DNA of 64,000 nucleotides from an uncultured Acidimicrobiales bacterium (GTDB lineage: Bacteria; Actinomycetota; Acidimicrobiia; Acidimicrobiales; SZUA-35): the NCBI GenBank assembly GCA_938002965.1, contig CALKZY010000006.1, forward strand, positions 1-64,000. Reading direction: 5' to 3'. The position numbers and the translations under genes are program-made. Position 1 is the stretch's first letter; every line of letters begins with the position of its first letter. Under the pieces are notes generated by a model, which had not been told where the DNA came from, searched no databases, and saw only the letters and a program-made list of their open reading frames with translations. Positions 34,732-43,663 of the stretch are shown one piece after another.

Positions 34732-35496
34732 TTACGCATCGGGCGAAGCGGCCAGCAGATCTCGTCCCTGGCGATAGAAGTCTGCACCGGCGCTGAGCGG
34801 ATCAGCGAAGGCGGCCAAGTCGCTGTAGGTCATGCGTGCACCGACGAAACCCTCAGCGTTCCAGTAGTCGTTGTCACCGATCGACAACCGGTCGGGCCAC
34901 CAGACACTGACATACAGGTATGGCTCATCGGACGTGCCGTCACCGGGCGAGGCTCCATAGGACGCTCGGCGAGCCTCGTCGCCTTCTTCGATAGCGGGAT
35001 CGAAGTGTCCGGGCCAAAGCTGCACGATGCTCGGATCGACGGACGCATCGTCGGCTCGAAGTCGTTCAAGCGCTTCGGTCCCCAGCGCCCACCAGTCGCC
35101 GAGAAAGTCGACGACTTCAGCACTCACGCCAAGATCAGCATCCAAGTCACCGGCAAGTGGCGAGTCATGTTCGGCAGCCGTTTCAAGATCTACTGTCGAA
35201 CCAATGAAGTCGGCTGCCGCTTGCAGCGAGGTAATCGGCGCCGTTCTAGTTTCGTTGTTCTGTTCAACAAAAATTGCCTTGTTGGCCACTCGGACTCTCA
35301 TAGGAGGGTCGCCGAACTCCGGGGTGCCAAATCCCCCTTCGGTGGCTCGCAGTCCGAAGCGTTCGGTTTGTTGATATCTAGCTGGGCCAACGACGTAGGT
35401 GGCAAGACGGTGAAGGGCAATTCGCTGATCGATGAGTCCGGCCGGGATTTGACGAAGCTGTCGATCAGGGGGCGTGGGTTGCGTGGTGTCAGCCAT
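34732..35496 (-). CDS. Conserved hypothetical protein
   Basis: No family recognised. The 254-aa product (ATG at 35496, MADTTQPTPPDRQ) is acidic and Trp/Tyr-rich, with segments such as VVDFLGDWWALGTEALERLRA, IVQLWPGHFDPAIEEG and PYLYVSVWWPDRLSI that suggest one globular soluble domain without membrane helices. Codon usage fits the neighbours. It lies between the Rieske-TPP enzyme and a DUF6206-like gene on the same strand, each 50-70 bp apart, so a loose operon is possible. Confidence 0.72.
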   Translation of the reverse strand: MADTTQPTPPDRQLRQIPAGLIDQRIALHRLATYVVGPARYQQTERFGLRATEGGFGTPEFGDPPMRVRVANKAIFVEQNNETRTAPITSLQAAADFIGSTVDLETAAEHDSPLAGDLDADLGVSAEVVDFLGDWWALGTEALERLRADDASVDPSIVQLWPGHFDPAIEEGDEARRASYGASPGDGTSDEPYLYVSVWWPDRLSIGDNDYWNAEGFVGARMTYSDLAAFADPLSAGADFYRQGRDLLAASPDA

Positions 35497-35565
35497 ACCA
35501 CCAGAACCTACATCTCGGTCCCACCATTCCACCGCTCAAGCGAGAATCGAGATGTCGCTGCGCCG

Positions 35566-36492
35566 CTACAGGATCGTGCCAGCGAAACTGTCGGTGATGA
35601 TGAATTCGAATTGCTCGCGGCGGACCCGCTCGATCCAAGTCCGTTGGATCTGGACGAGCCGCTTTAGTTGCGGGAACTCTTTGACCTGGGCTCGATACCG
35701 TTCCTCGACCGTTGCCGCATGGATCGGATCGGACAACCTGGCATTGAATGTCTCGAGGGCCGGCTCAACCCACCTGTCAGCACCGATTCGTTTCAAGAAC
35801 ACAATTGTTTGCGTTAGAGCGCCGGTGTGGGAACGGTAGTACTCGAAAATCTTGCTTACTTGCCGGCTGGCCACCGGGCGGACCAGCGCCGGAAGAGTCA
35901 ACAGCCCTGAGTCGAAGTTGGCGGCGAAGTTGCCGTCCGCGTCGTAGAGCTGTGGAGTCGAGAAGTCGAACAACCAGAGCCCGCCTTCGTGCCAAGCGAA
36001 GTTCGGGATCTGTGGGTCGATGCTAAACCGGTCGGTCGAAACCCGTTCCACATAGTCGTAGAGAGCAACCAGCAGTGGATGTTCCGCTACTGGTTGGTCA
36101 TTGTCCAGCACCGTCTCTGCCAACATGGCTCGGGGTACCGCAGGCTGCACCATGTAGGGGATGACATGGCCGTCGTCTCGGGTCACCGTGCGTAGATCGG
36201 TGGGAAGCACTGCGCCCCCTCGCTCCTCGATCTTAGATCGAAAGCCGCGCACCTGTTCGATGTCTGAGAGCGTCCGTTGCGGGTCAGGGTTCGGAATCAG
36301 TCGCTTGACCACAGCAACCGGCTCGTCGGTGGGCCAGCCGATAGCGACGCTGATCTCCCCGAGACCGAACACATTGAGATGATCGACGCTGCGAGTGTTC
36401 ACCGCCACGAGCACCTGCTCTTCTACCTCCAGCAGGTCCTGATCACTCAATGTGGGAACGGTCAGAGGAAACGGCGTTTCGTTCATCGACAT
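35566..36492 (-). CDS. Kinase-like conserved protein (DUF6206-type)
   Basis: A 308-aa cytosolic protein. The N-terminal part resembles a degenerate protein-kinase-like N-lobe (VFGLGEISVAIGWPTDEPVAVVKRLIPN, where VVK would be the ATP-binding lysine), followed by a C-lobe-like segment FSIDPQIPNFAWHEGGLWLFDFSTPQL. The usual HRD/DFG signatures are not obvious, so activity is uncertain. The name DUF6206 is from memory. ATG at 36492 has GGAGAG upstream; the frame extends to 36540 without conserved sequence. Confidence 0.65.
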   Translation of the reverse strand: MSMNETPFPLTVPTLSDQDLLEVEEQVLVAVNTRSVDHLNVFGLGEISVAIGWPTDEPVAVVKRLIPNPDPQRTLSDIEQVRGFRSKIEERGGAVLPTDLRTVTRDDGHVIPYMVQPAVPRAMLAETVLDNDQPVAEHPLLVALYDYVERVSTDRFSIDPQIPNFAWHEGGLWLFDFSTPQLYDADGNFAANFDSGLLTLPALVRPVASRQVSKIFEYYRSHTGALTQTIVFLKRIGADRWVEPALETFNARLSDPIHAATVEERYRAQVKEFPQLKRLVQIQRTWIERVRREQFEFIITDSFAGTIL

Positions 36493-36703
36493 ATCTCTCC
36501 TACTCGACTGGCATGCATTGACGGCCGCGTCCATCGGCACCTCTTAGATGGCCACAGCTCGGCGAAGAAACGGGAGCCGACCGTGGGCGTAATCATAGTT
36601 TGTCGGCTGTTTCGGCTGAAAGTGGCCGATGCCGAGCCTCGGTGGTCGGGCTACTGTTGGGTTCCACCATCGGCGATCCGCAAAGCAGCCAACGAGGAGC
36701 CTC

Positions 36704-37633
36704 ATGACTAACAGCCAGTCCGACGATCGATCCCAGGCACGTCCGATGCCCACCGAGCCGTTCGGGTCAACCGGACATCGCAGCAGCCGAGTGCTATTTG
36801 GAGCAGCCGCCCTCGGATCCATGTCGCCGGAGCGGGCCGAGACAACCTTGTCTCAGTTGATCCCGGCGGGCGTCAACCATATCGACACCGCCGCATCTTA
36901 CGGCGACAGTGAAGATCGACTGAAGCCCTTCTTGGCCGACCATCGCAGCGACTTCTTTCTGGCCACCAAGACCGGGGATCGTTCCGGAGAGACGGCGCGG
37001 GCCAGCCTGGAACGAAGCCTGGAACGAATGGGGGTCGACTCAGTGGACCTGATCCAGCTTCACAATCTTGTGGAAGACGATGAATGGGCCGAAGCTTTTG
37101 GATTCGGTGGCGCGGTCGAAGCTTTGGTCAACGCTCGCAGCGAGGGACTATGTCGCTTCATCGGCGTTACCGGTCATGGCGTTCGCATTCCCGGTATGCA
37201 CCTTCGTAGCCTGGCTGAGTTCGAATTCGACTCCGTTCTGTTTCCGTTCAATTTTTCCATGATGTCCTTGCCCACGTATCGAGCCGATGTACAGGCTCTC
37301 GTCTCGTTGTGCCAGGACCGTGGCGTAGCCTTGCAGACCATCAAGTCGATCGCCCGCCGACGCTGGCTTTCTGACGGCCCGAAGTTCGCGTGGTATGAGC
37401 CGCTCACCGAGCCTGATGCCATCGCCAATGCCGTCAGCTACGTGTTGGGTCATGACACAGGCGGTGGGCAACGCCTCTTTGTCAACAGTTCCTCCGATGC
37501 TCGACTTCTCCCACTCATCGTTGAGGCGGCCCGCGCTCATACCAAGGCGCCGTCTCACGAGACGCTTGTTGCCGATCAGAACCGCTTGGACATCACTCCC
37601 CTGTTCGATGGCAAGGAACTGGAACGGATCTAG
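36704..37633 (+). CDS. Aldo/keto reductase
   Basis: TIM-barrel oxidoreductase of the AKR superfamily, 309 aa. The N terminus after a short tail shows RVLFGAAALG, then VNHIDTAASYGDSEDRLKPFL containing the catalytic Asp and Tyr, FLATKTGDRSGETARASLERSLERMGVDSVDLIQLH with the catalytic Lys, and the C-terminal NAVSYVLGHDTGG. ATG at 36704 is preceded by GAGGAG. The macrodomain gene follows after 12 bp, so the pair is probably cotranscribed. Confidence 0.9.
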   Translation: MTNSQSDDRSQARPMPTEPFGSTGHRSSRVLFGAAALGSMSPERAETTLSQLIPAGVNHIDTAASYGDSEDRLKPFLADHRSDFFLATKTGDRSGETARASLERSLERMGVDSVDLIQLHNLVEDDEWAEAFGFGGAVEALVNARSEGLCRFIGVTGHGVRIPGMHLRSLAEFEFDSVLFPFNFSMMSLPTYRADVQALVSLCQDRGVALQTIKSIARRRWLSDGPKFAWYEPLTEPDAIANAVSYVLGHDTGGGQRLFVNSSSDARLLPLIVEAARAHTKAPSHETLVADQNRLDITPLFDGKELERI

Positions 37634-37645
37634 AATCCTCTTCCG

Positions 37646-38527
37646 GTGGAGACCTATCGAGACGCCATCGATTTGGACCGGCCATGGTCATCTACTCCCG
37701 ACCCTGACTGGCGAAGCACGATTGCCGAAGCGCTTCGAGACGTCGGCGAAGCACCGCCTGACGGTCTTCCAGCCGAAGCGGCGCTTCATCTGCTTAGGGG
37801 ACGACTGGCTGGAGTCGAGCCGTTCGCATTACCTGCACCGGTGATGGATCGAATCGAGGCGATTTATGCTGCCGTCAGTCATGAGAGGGGTACGCGCTCG
37901 ATGGCCTCAACCGAGACTCTGGACAACGCCCCCTGGTTTGCCGAACGACCCGACATCGGCCGCAGGCTGAGCCTTATTGTCGGCAACATCACCGACTTCG
38001 AGGTCGACGCCATCGCCAACGCCGCCAACGGCCAATTGCTCGGTTGTCGAATCCCCAACCATCGATGCATCGACAACGCCATTCACAGCGCAGCTGGTCC
38101 CCGACTGCGGGACGATTGCGCCACGATCATGGCTGGCCAGCGTCATCTCGAGCCCATCGGTCAAGCGAAGGTGACCCGGGCTTATGCACTCCCCAGTCGC
38201 TTTGTCCTCCATACCGTTGGACCTCAACTAGTACCGGGCTTTGCGCCAACGCCGCAGGAACAGGCGGCCCTGTCCGGCTGCTACCGCTCCTGCCTGAACG
38301 TGGCGGCCTCGGTTGGGTCAATCCGCTCTGTGGCTATCTGTGGCATTTCGACCGGCGCTTTCGCCTACCCGAAACAGGCCGCTGCGTCGGTTGCTTTATC
38401 CACTGTGTCCGACTGGTTGGAATCCAATCCCGATGCACTGGATCTGGTCATCATCAACTGCTTCTCTCGAGAGGACGCAAACCACTATCGACGACTCTTG
38501 AGCAGGCAACGGCCAATCTCGGGCTAG
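37646..38527 (+). CDS. Zinc-type macrodomain protein (protein-ADP-ribose hydrolase-like)
   Basis: A 293-aa protein with a helical N-terminal extension (about 100 aa) and a macrodomain (about 105-290). The motif NAANGQLLGC...PNHRCIDNAIHSAAGPRLRDDC supplies the Cys and His residues typical of Zn-containing macrodomains, which remove ADP-ribose from proteins in Staphylococcus and Streptococcus; ICGISTGAFAYP is the phosphate-binding loop. In those pathogens the gene sits beside SirTM and lipoylation genes; here it sits 12 bp downstream of an aldo/keto reductase. GTG at 37646 is used as start. Signalling or OAADPr metabolism is possible. Confidence 0.9.
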   Translation: METYRDAIDLDRPWSSTPDPDWRSTIAEALRDVGEAPPDGLPAEAALHLLRGRLAGVEPFALPAPVMDRIEAIYAAVSHERGTRSMASTETLDNAPWFAERPDIGRRLSLIVGNITDFEVDAIANAANGQLLGCRIPNHRCIDNAIHSAAGPRLRDDCATIMAGQRHLEPIGQAKVTRAYALPSRFVLHTVGPQLVPGFAPTPQEQAALSGCYRSCLNVAASVGSIRSVAICGISTGAFAYPKQAAASVALSTVSDWLESNPDALDLVIINCFSREDANHYRRLLSRQRPISG

Positions 38528-38532
38528 AGGCG

Positions 38533-39738
38533 CTATTTCAACCGGGCTTGCAGTACAACGAAGCGCCGGTCTGAGGCGATGATAGTTGGCCTGTCGAACC
38601 AGCTTCGCAGGGTCGTGTGATGCTTGAGGTGGCGATTTCCGACCACAACGACGGTCCCGTCGGGCCGCAGCATGCGTGCTGCGCTGGCAAACATGCGTCT
38701 GGCGATGTTGGCAGTTTGTGCGGTGGCGTCGTGGAACGGCGGATTGATAACGACTAGATCCATGGAGCCGTCGGCAATGGTCGAGCCGCAGTCGTCGACG
38801 ATGAATCGGTGCTGTTCGATGACGCCCCCGATGACTCGGTTGTCGATGTTGCTCTGCAAGGATCGCTCGGTCGTTCGCACCGCGAGGTACGACTCGTCAG
38901 TGAAGGTGACTGCCAACGTTGGGTGCAAGTGAAGCAACGACAAGCCGATAACCCCAGTGCCGCACCCCATGTCGACCACGTTGGCGGCACCGATCGAGGG
39001 CATCAGCGGCTTCAACGCATCGAGCAGCAAGGCGCTTGCCGGGTCGACCCGACTGGAAGAGAACAACGCTGGATCGGTGAATATCACCAAACCTGCCGAC
39101 GAGTTGAACAGCCTTGGTTGAGTGTCGGCCGAGCTGGCTGCAACCTCCTGTGGCCGAGCGAAGATTAGTCTGGCCTTTTTTCGGGCCAGTGAGGTGTTGC
39201 TCGGCCCTACGACGTTCTCGAAACACTTGATGGTGGAGTTATGGATCTGCTTGGTCATACCACCGGCGACGACGGTGGTCTCGGGTCCGATGTACGGTGC
39301 CAGCGTCGCAAGTTGGTTCTCTAGCCGTTCGAGCGACTTGGGCACTCTGATCGCCACGACTCCGAAAGTCGGCAACACCCCCGGAACTTCAGGCACGGCC
39401 GTGCTCGGAACCCACTCGATGTTGTTGGCGTCAATACCGTTGGCCACAGCGTTGGCCTTAGCTCCCTGGTGCGCGATGAATGAATCAGACCACGAGACCA
39501 CAGCTTCGCCCGAAGCTGCCAGCGTAAGGGCCAAGGCCCCGAACGAATCGTTGACCACACAGCTCGGCCCACCACTGGTGATCCGGTTTTCTGCCAGCCA
39601 CTCCAGCAGATAGCTGTCTGCCGCGTTCCAGGCCTGTAGGTTCACCTCGGGTTCGGGAAAGCGCTCAAGGTTAAGTGTGACCTGAGGTACCTCGAATCGC
39701 ATCGATCCGACTTCACGTCCTTTCGGCATCGATGACAC
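38533..39738 (-). CDS. SAM-dependent methyltransferase, RlmG/RsmC-like
   Basis: Class I methyltransferase, up to 401 aa, resembling the two-domain rRNA guanine-N2 methyltransferases RlmG/RsmC. An N-terminal degenerate methyltransferase-like half (about 45-190) is followed by the catalytic half with VVDMGCGTGVIGLSLL (SAM-binding glycine motif) and VVINPPFHD (the N-P-P-F catalytic motif). RNA or small-molecule guanine methylation is likely. Two starts are possible, ATG at 39738 and ATG at 39702 (MRFEVPQ), the latter closer to the family N terminus. Confidence 0.85.
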   Translation of the reverse strand: MSSMPKGREVGSMRFEVPQVTLNLERFPEPEVNLQAWNAADSYLLEWLAENRITSGGPSCVVNDSFGALALTLAASGEAVVSWSDSFIAHQGAKANAVANGIDANNIEWVPSTAVPEVPGVLPTFGVVAIRVPKSLERLENQLATLAPYIGPETTVVAGGMTKQIHNSTIKCFENVVGPSNTSLARKKARLIFARPQEVAASSADTQPRLFNSSAGLVIFTDPALFSSSRVDPASALLLDALKPLMPSIGAANVVDMGCGTGVIGLSLLHLHPTLAVTFTDESYLAVRTTERSLQSNIDNRVIGGVIEQHRFIVDDCGSTIADGSMDLVVINPPFHDATAQTANIARRMFASAARMLRPDGTVVVVGNRHLKHHTTLRSWFDRPTIIASDRRFVVLQARLK

Positions 39739-39774
39739 CCGCAGCGGCCGTGAGTAGGCGCTGCAGGTTGAATG

Positions 39775-40389
39775 TTATGGGCGTTGACCGAACTCCGGGC
39801 GCTCGGTGCGCGTACGCTTCAGCTCCCAGAATCCCGGGACGGTGGCGCAAGCAATAAAGCCATCCCAAAGTTGCAGCGACAGGTCGGTTGGTGGCACACG
39901 GGTGATGACCGGCCCGAACAGGGCGACCCGCTCGCCGTCGGCATTGTCCATAGCGATGATCGGTGTACCGATGTCGTCGCCGGCTAGTTCCAGGCCAACC
40001 TTCATGCGTTTGTCGATCTCGGCGTCCCACGATTCATCGTCAAAGGCGTCGGCGAACCCGGCATCCAATCCAGCCGAGGTCAGAGCGTCGACCACGTCGA
40101 ACTCGCGGTCCTGGTCGTGATGGATTCGACGGCCGTACTCCCAGTACAGGTCAACTACACGATCGTTGCCTTCAGCTGCTCGCACGGCTTCCATGACACG
40201 CAGCAACCGATGGGTCTTAAGGACGGGCTCGTAGTAGTCGCTGTCAGGCTCGGGGTCGTTCTTTTTGAGTAGCGAAATCGGCTGCCAGGTGATATTCAGA
40301 TCACGTGCCGGTTTAATCTCGTCGACAACCCAACGGGCTGTCACCCAACACCACGGTCAAATAGGGTCAACCCAGAATTCAATGTCCAT
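39775..40389 (-). CDS. Predicted selenoprotein: DsbA/Rv2466c-like oxidoreductase with TGA-encoded Sec
   Basis: Cytosolic DsbA-family protein, 204 aa if TGA at 40357-40359 is read as selenocysteine (residue 11). The N terminus reads MDIEFWVDPI-U-P-W-C-W-VTARWVVDEI, matching the F-D-P-x-C-P-W-C-W-x-T-x-R-W start of the mycobacterial Rv2466c (mycothiol-dependent nitroreductase) family. The rest keeps the family pattern: NITWQPISLL, VLKTHRLLRVMEA, LYWEYGRRIH, DIGTPIIAM and VFGP-like VALFGPVITRVP. ATG at 40387-40389 has AGGG 8 nt upstream. An ordinary caller would start at GTG 40344 and lose the active site. An 8-bp hairpin follows 22 nt after the TGA. Confidence 0.88.
40324..40342 (-). promoter_or_regulatory. 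Candidate bacterial SECIS element of the Rv2466c-like gene
   Basis: On the minus strand GACAGCCC (40335-40342) pairs over 8 bp (one G-U) with GGGTTGTC (40324-40331) around the loop GTT (40332-40334). The loop begins 22 nt after the TGA and starts with G then U, as bacterial SECIS rules require. Confidence 0.7.
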
Positions 40390-40453
40390 GCGTTCACCCT
40401 AGACGGGGTTGGCGAACAGCCACCAGCCTTGCGTTGGTCGGCGATTCGCCGCT

Positions 40454-41794
40454 CTAGCCAACAGCTTGGTCCCATTCGACGATGCCCAGCTGGCTGGCGC
40501 CGGCGTCGACCGGCCGGGGATGTCGAACCGGCAAGCTCGTCGGCCCGCGGGTAACGAGTGATTCCTTCCACACGATGGTCGATTCGTCGATCGTGTAGTG
40601 ACCAAACCTGTGCAGCACGGCCCTGACCGCTGCCCGCAACTCCATTCGAGCCAAGGCAGCGCCGATGCAGTAGTGAATTCCGTGACCGAACGAGATTGGG
40701 GCTCCTTGATCACGATCCAGCCGGAGCGTATGAGGGTCGGCGAATACCTTGGGGTCACGGTTTGCCGCCCCCAACATGACGTTCACGCTGTCTCCCGCTT
40801 TGATAGTGACATCTCCGATTTTGGTATCGACCGTCATAGAGCGGGGATCGGTATGAACAGCCGTGTCCCACCGAATCAGCTCTTCAACAGCGGTGTCCCA
40901 CATCGAGGGTTCGTCCAAGAGGCGTCGACGCTGCTCTGGATAGCGGGCGAGAGCAACAAGGGCGTTGCCGATCAGGCCGGTCGTCGTCTCGTGACCGGCA
41001 AAAAGAAGAAACGCCACCATCGAAACCAATTCAATTTCGCTCAGGCGGTCACCACTCTCGTCTTCTACCTGAGCCAAGGCCGTGATCAAGTCTTCAGTTG
41101 GGTTCTTCCGGCGTTCGGCCGCCAGTTCGATGAAGTAGGACTCGAACTCGGCCACCGCTGTGTTCGCGGCACCGGGATCGAAGTTGACGAACGGGTTTAA
41201 CAGCTTGACTACCTCGTCAGACATCTGCTGCATCCAGGCCCAGCGATGACGGGGAACCCCGATCAGCTCGGACATGACCTGGACCGGGAGCGGTCTGGCC
41301 AAAGCTTCAACTAGGTCGGGCTCCGGTTCACCCTCTACCTTGGCCAGCAGTTCGGCCACTAGAGCGGTCACGGCAGGTTCCATGCGAGCGACCTGACGAG
41401 GGGTGAAGGCTTGGCTAACCAAGCCCCGTAGCCGAGTGTGGGCTGGCGGGTCGACGAATAGTAGGAACAGCCGGACGATTTCCTTCGAGCGGTCGCTCAA
41501 TCGGGTGTAGGGCGACACGGTGAGCTGCAACTCGAGTTGGCTGGACACTCGAGCGTAGGGAGATGCGAGGATCATGCGAGCTTCGTCATAGCCAGTGACA
41601 AACTAGCTGTTGTACAACCAATGCCAGGCGACGGGTCCGTCTGCTCGCATTCGTTCGTAGCCCGGGTACGGCCAGCTATGCCGGTCGGATCCCATCTGGT
41701 TGCCCCAACGGCCCCATTTGAACAGCGCGTCGGCCAGCCGTGGCCTGGCCAGAATGTGCCGAATGATCGGAAAAACAATCGTTTCCCGTCGCAT
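40454..41794 (-). pseudogene. Cytochrome P450 interrupted by an in-frame TAG
   Basis: A full-length P450 of about 446 codons is split by TAG at 41603-41605. Upstream, ATG at 41794 encodes a normal N terminus ending YPGYERMRADGPVAWHWLYNS. Downstream, in the same frame, it resumes FVTGYDEARMILASPYARVSS and continues through AGHETTTGL (I-helix), EELIRWDT (ExxR) and the heme loop FGHGIHYCIGAALARME. The distal part could be translated from ATG at 41575 as a 373-aa protein, but it would lack about 70 N-terminal residues. TAG is an ordinary stop elsewhere here, so a recent nonsense mutation or sequencing error is most likely. Confidence 0.75.
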
Positions 41795-41931
41795 GGATCG
41801 ACCCTCCTCAGTGTTCGTTCACCGAACGCCGTCCCTTGCTTGTGAATCATTTCACGATCTCAGAATGATCACAAGGTCAACGTCCGGTAGCCTTCGTCAC
41901 ACCAAGTCACGACTGAGGGCACGTCCTATGG

Positions 41932-42930
41932 TCAGGCCACCGTTCGCTGGAACTTTGACATCAACCATGGCCCGGCGAGGACCGGTTCATGGCTGGGCTC
42001 CTCCCCCGGCACACGACAAGTCGGCAGACATTCGATTCGAGCGTCCCAATTGGCCATATGAAAGAACGCCATCGACATTCGGGCCCGCTCTCGATCAACT
42101 GGTGTCACCCGGTGCACCGTTGACCGCCAACGATCGTTGGTCCACTGCGCGATCGAGTCTCCCAGGTTGACCACAAAGGTGTCGGGCTCATCGGCGACAG
42201 GAATCCAGGATCCATCCGGGCGCTGAACCTCCAAGCCCGGCACCCCGTCGGTTCGCAGGATCGTGAGAGTGCCGTAGTCGGAGTGAGGTCCAGCCCTCAG
42301 CGCCCCGGCTGGAGCCGGTCCGGTGACTGCTGGATAATGATTGACTCGCATGGCGCTGCTGTGGCGATCGATCATGGTTTCGAAGTAGTCGGCGGGCAGG
42401 TCGAGGGCTAAAGCCATCATTGACAATAGTTGGGCGGCAACATCGGAAAACGCCCGGAAGGCGTCAGTCCACGACGCTCTCATCGAGGCCGGTTCGTCGG
42501 GCCACAGAGACGGTGAGCGAAGCCAGGCTTGGTCGGCGTTGCCGGAGCCTGCATCGATGGGGTTTGGTTCGGTGAGGTCAATCACCGAACCCAGGCAGTC
42601 AGGGCCGACCGAAAACGACTCTTTCAGGTCAGCAACGGCTGTGTTGTCACCCAGGCCGTCGGAGGTGGAGGCGGCCAAGGCCTCAAAGGCGTACGGCGAA
42701 TAGCCATAGGGGTAGCCGACCTCGGGAAACCCGACCTCGGCTTTCGTGTCGGGTGGCAAAGCAAAAAACTCAGCAGCGTCAGCCCAAGCCCGCTCTCGTA
42801 TCGCCTCTTCAACCACCTGGTGCGGAATACGAAAGAAGCCGACCGATCGGCATGCTCGGTCCAGGGCATCAAGCTGGCTGTCGACGTTCCCAGTGGGGTC
42901 GATCAATTCTAGTCTCGCCGCCACACTCAT
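41932..42930 (-). CDS. 2-oxoglutarate/Fe(II) oxygenase, isopenicillin N synthase-like
   Basis: Non-heme iron dioxygenase fold, 332 aa. The N-terminal DIOX_N half includes GFFRIPHQVVEEAIRERAWADAAEFFALP. The catalytic half has the metal ligands in AGPHSDYGTLTIL (HxD) and a later His in RSTVHRVTP, with R-x-S in RARMSMAFF for the co-substrate. ATG at 42930 is used because GGAAGGTG lies just upstream; the frame continues to 42972 without conserved sequence. It lies downstream of nothing on its strand, and the broken P450 follows it. Substrate unknown; a role in oxidative modification of a small molecule is likely. Confidence 0.88.
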   Translation of the reverse strand: MSVAARLELIDPTGNVDSQLDALDRACRSVGFFRIPHQVVEEAIRERAWADAAEFFALPPDTKAEVGFPEVGYPYGYSPYAFEALAASTSDGLGDNTAVADLKESFSVGPDCLGSVIDLTEPNPIDAGSGNADQAWLRSPSLWPDEPASMRASWTDAFRAFSDVAAQLLSMMALALDLPADYFETMIDRHSSAMRVNHYPAVTGPAPAGALRAGPHSDYGTLTILRTDGVPGLEVQRPDGSWIPVADEPDTFVVNLGDSIAQWTNDRWRSTVHRVTPVDRERARMSMAFFHMANWDARIECLPTCRVPGEEPSHEPVLAGPWLMSKFQRTVA

Positions 42931-43085
42931 CACCTTCCGCTGACTGTCAATGGCACAGCCAGTTTGCCACATCTAATTTGGCAGTCCGCAGCTCACAGCA
43001 GATGCCCTGTAACGATCGTATGGATCGGTGGCGACGTGGATCTTGGCACCGGTGCCTCTCGCCCTAATTGGGCTATCCAGACATG

Positions 43086-43553
43086 TCAGTGAGCGGTTGA
43101 GAACCGACGGACGTAAGACTCTTGCTCTTCGGTCTCGACGGCACGAGGGCAGTAGACCGAGCGAACCCATTCGACCGGGTCTTGCGTGAGGCCAGCTTCG
43201 ATGGCGATACAGGCCAGGGCGGTTCCGGTCCGTCCGTGTCCGCCCAGGCAACCAATTTCGACCATTGCCCCCGAACGCACCCGACGCAACAGGTTGTTTA
43301 GCGCTCCTGCGAATGCGTCGCCGTCGACGGGAAGCCCCAAATCGGGCCAGTCGAGATGGGCATGAGGCCAAGGCGGCTTCCACCGAGGGTCCATGTAGAG
43401 CCCGAAGTCCGGCAACCGCTCCCGCCGATAGTCCTCGGCGGGGAACGTCGCTCCCCAGATTGTGGGCCCGTCGGGCAACTCGACAGCATCGAGATGCTGG
43501 TGCCCAACCTCAGCGGCAGCGCCTAGCTCGGCCTCTTCCACCGGATCATCCAT
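43086..43553 (-). CDS. Protein-tyrosine/dual-specificity phosphatase-like protein
   Basis: A small cysteine phosphatase of about 155 aa. The P-loop is C-L-G-G-H-G-R-T-G within VEIGCLGGHGRTGTALACIAIEAG, matching C-x5-R. The upstream segment PTIWGATFPAEDYRRERLPDFGLYMD and HAHLDWPDLGLPVDG resembles the Asp-bearing loop region. ATG at 43553 is the first methionine; the open frame runs to 43799, overlapping the divergent GNAT gene, and a TTG start near 43640 is possible. The substrate could be a phosphoprotein or a nucleotide. Confidence 0.75.
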   Translation of the reverse strand: MDDPVEEAELGAAAEVGHQHLDAVELPDGPTIWGATFPAEDYRRERLPDFGLYMDPRWKPPWPHAHLDWPDLGLPVDGDAFAGALNNLLRRVRSGAMVEIGCLGGHGRTGTALACIAIEAGLTQDPVEWVRSVYCPRAVETEEQESYVRRFSTAH

Positions 43554-43663
43554 AGACTCACATCCCTCCGGCGGCCAACGATAGCCGCCCCCAGCTTCGA
43601 TCAACGTCCGAGCATCCGAGGCCTTCTTCGGCGGCAACCACGAAGGGCTGCCATACTCACTCT

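Noticed and set aside
32297-40359. Reassignment of TGA to an ordinary sense codon genome-wide
   Set aside because: TGA ends intact genes here at expected places (IS110 transposase, comEA, dctP, nadD), so it is a working stop codon. Recoding must be local, as with selenocysteine.
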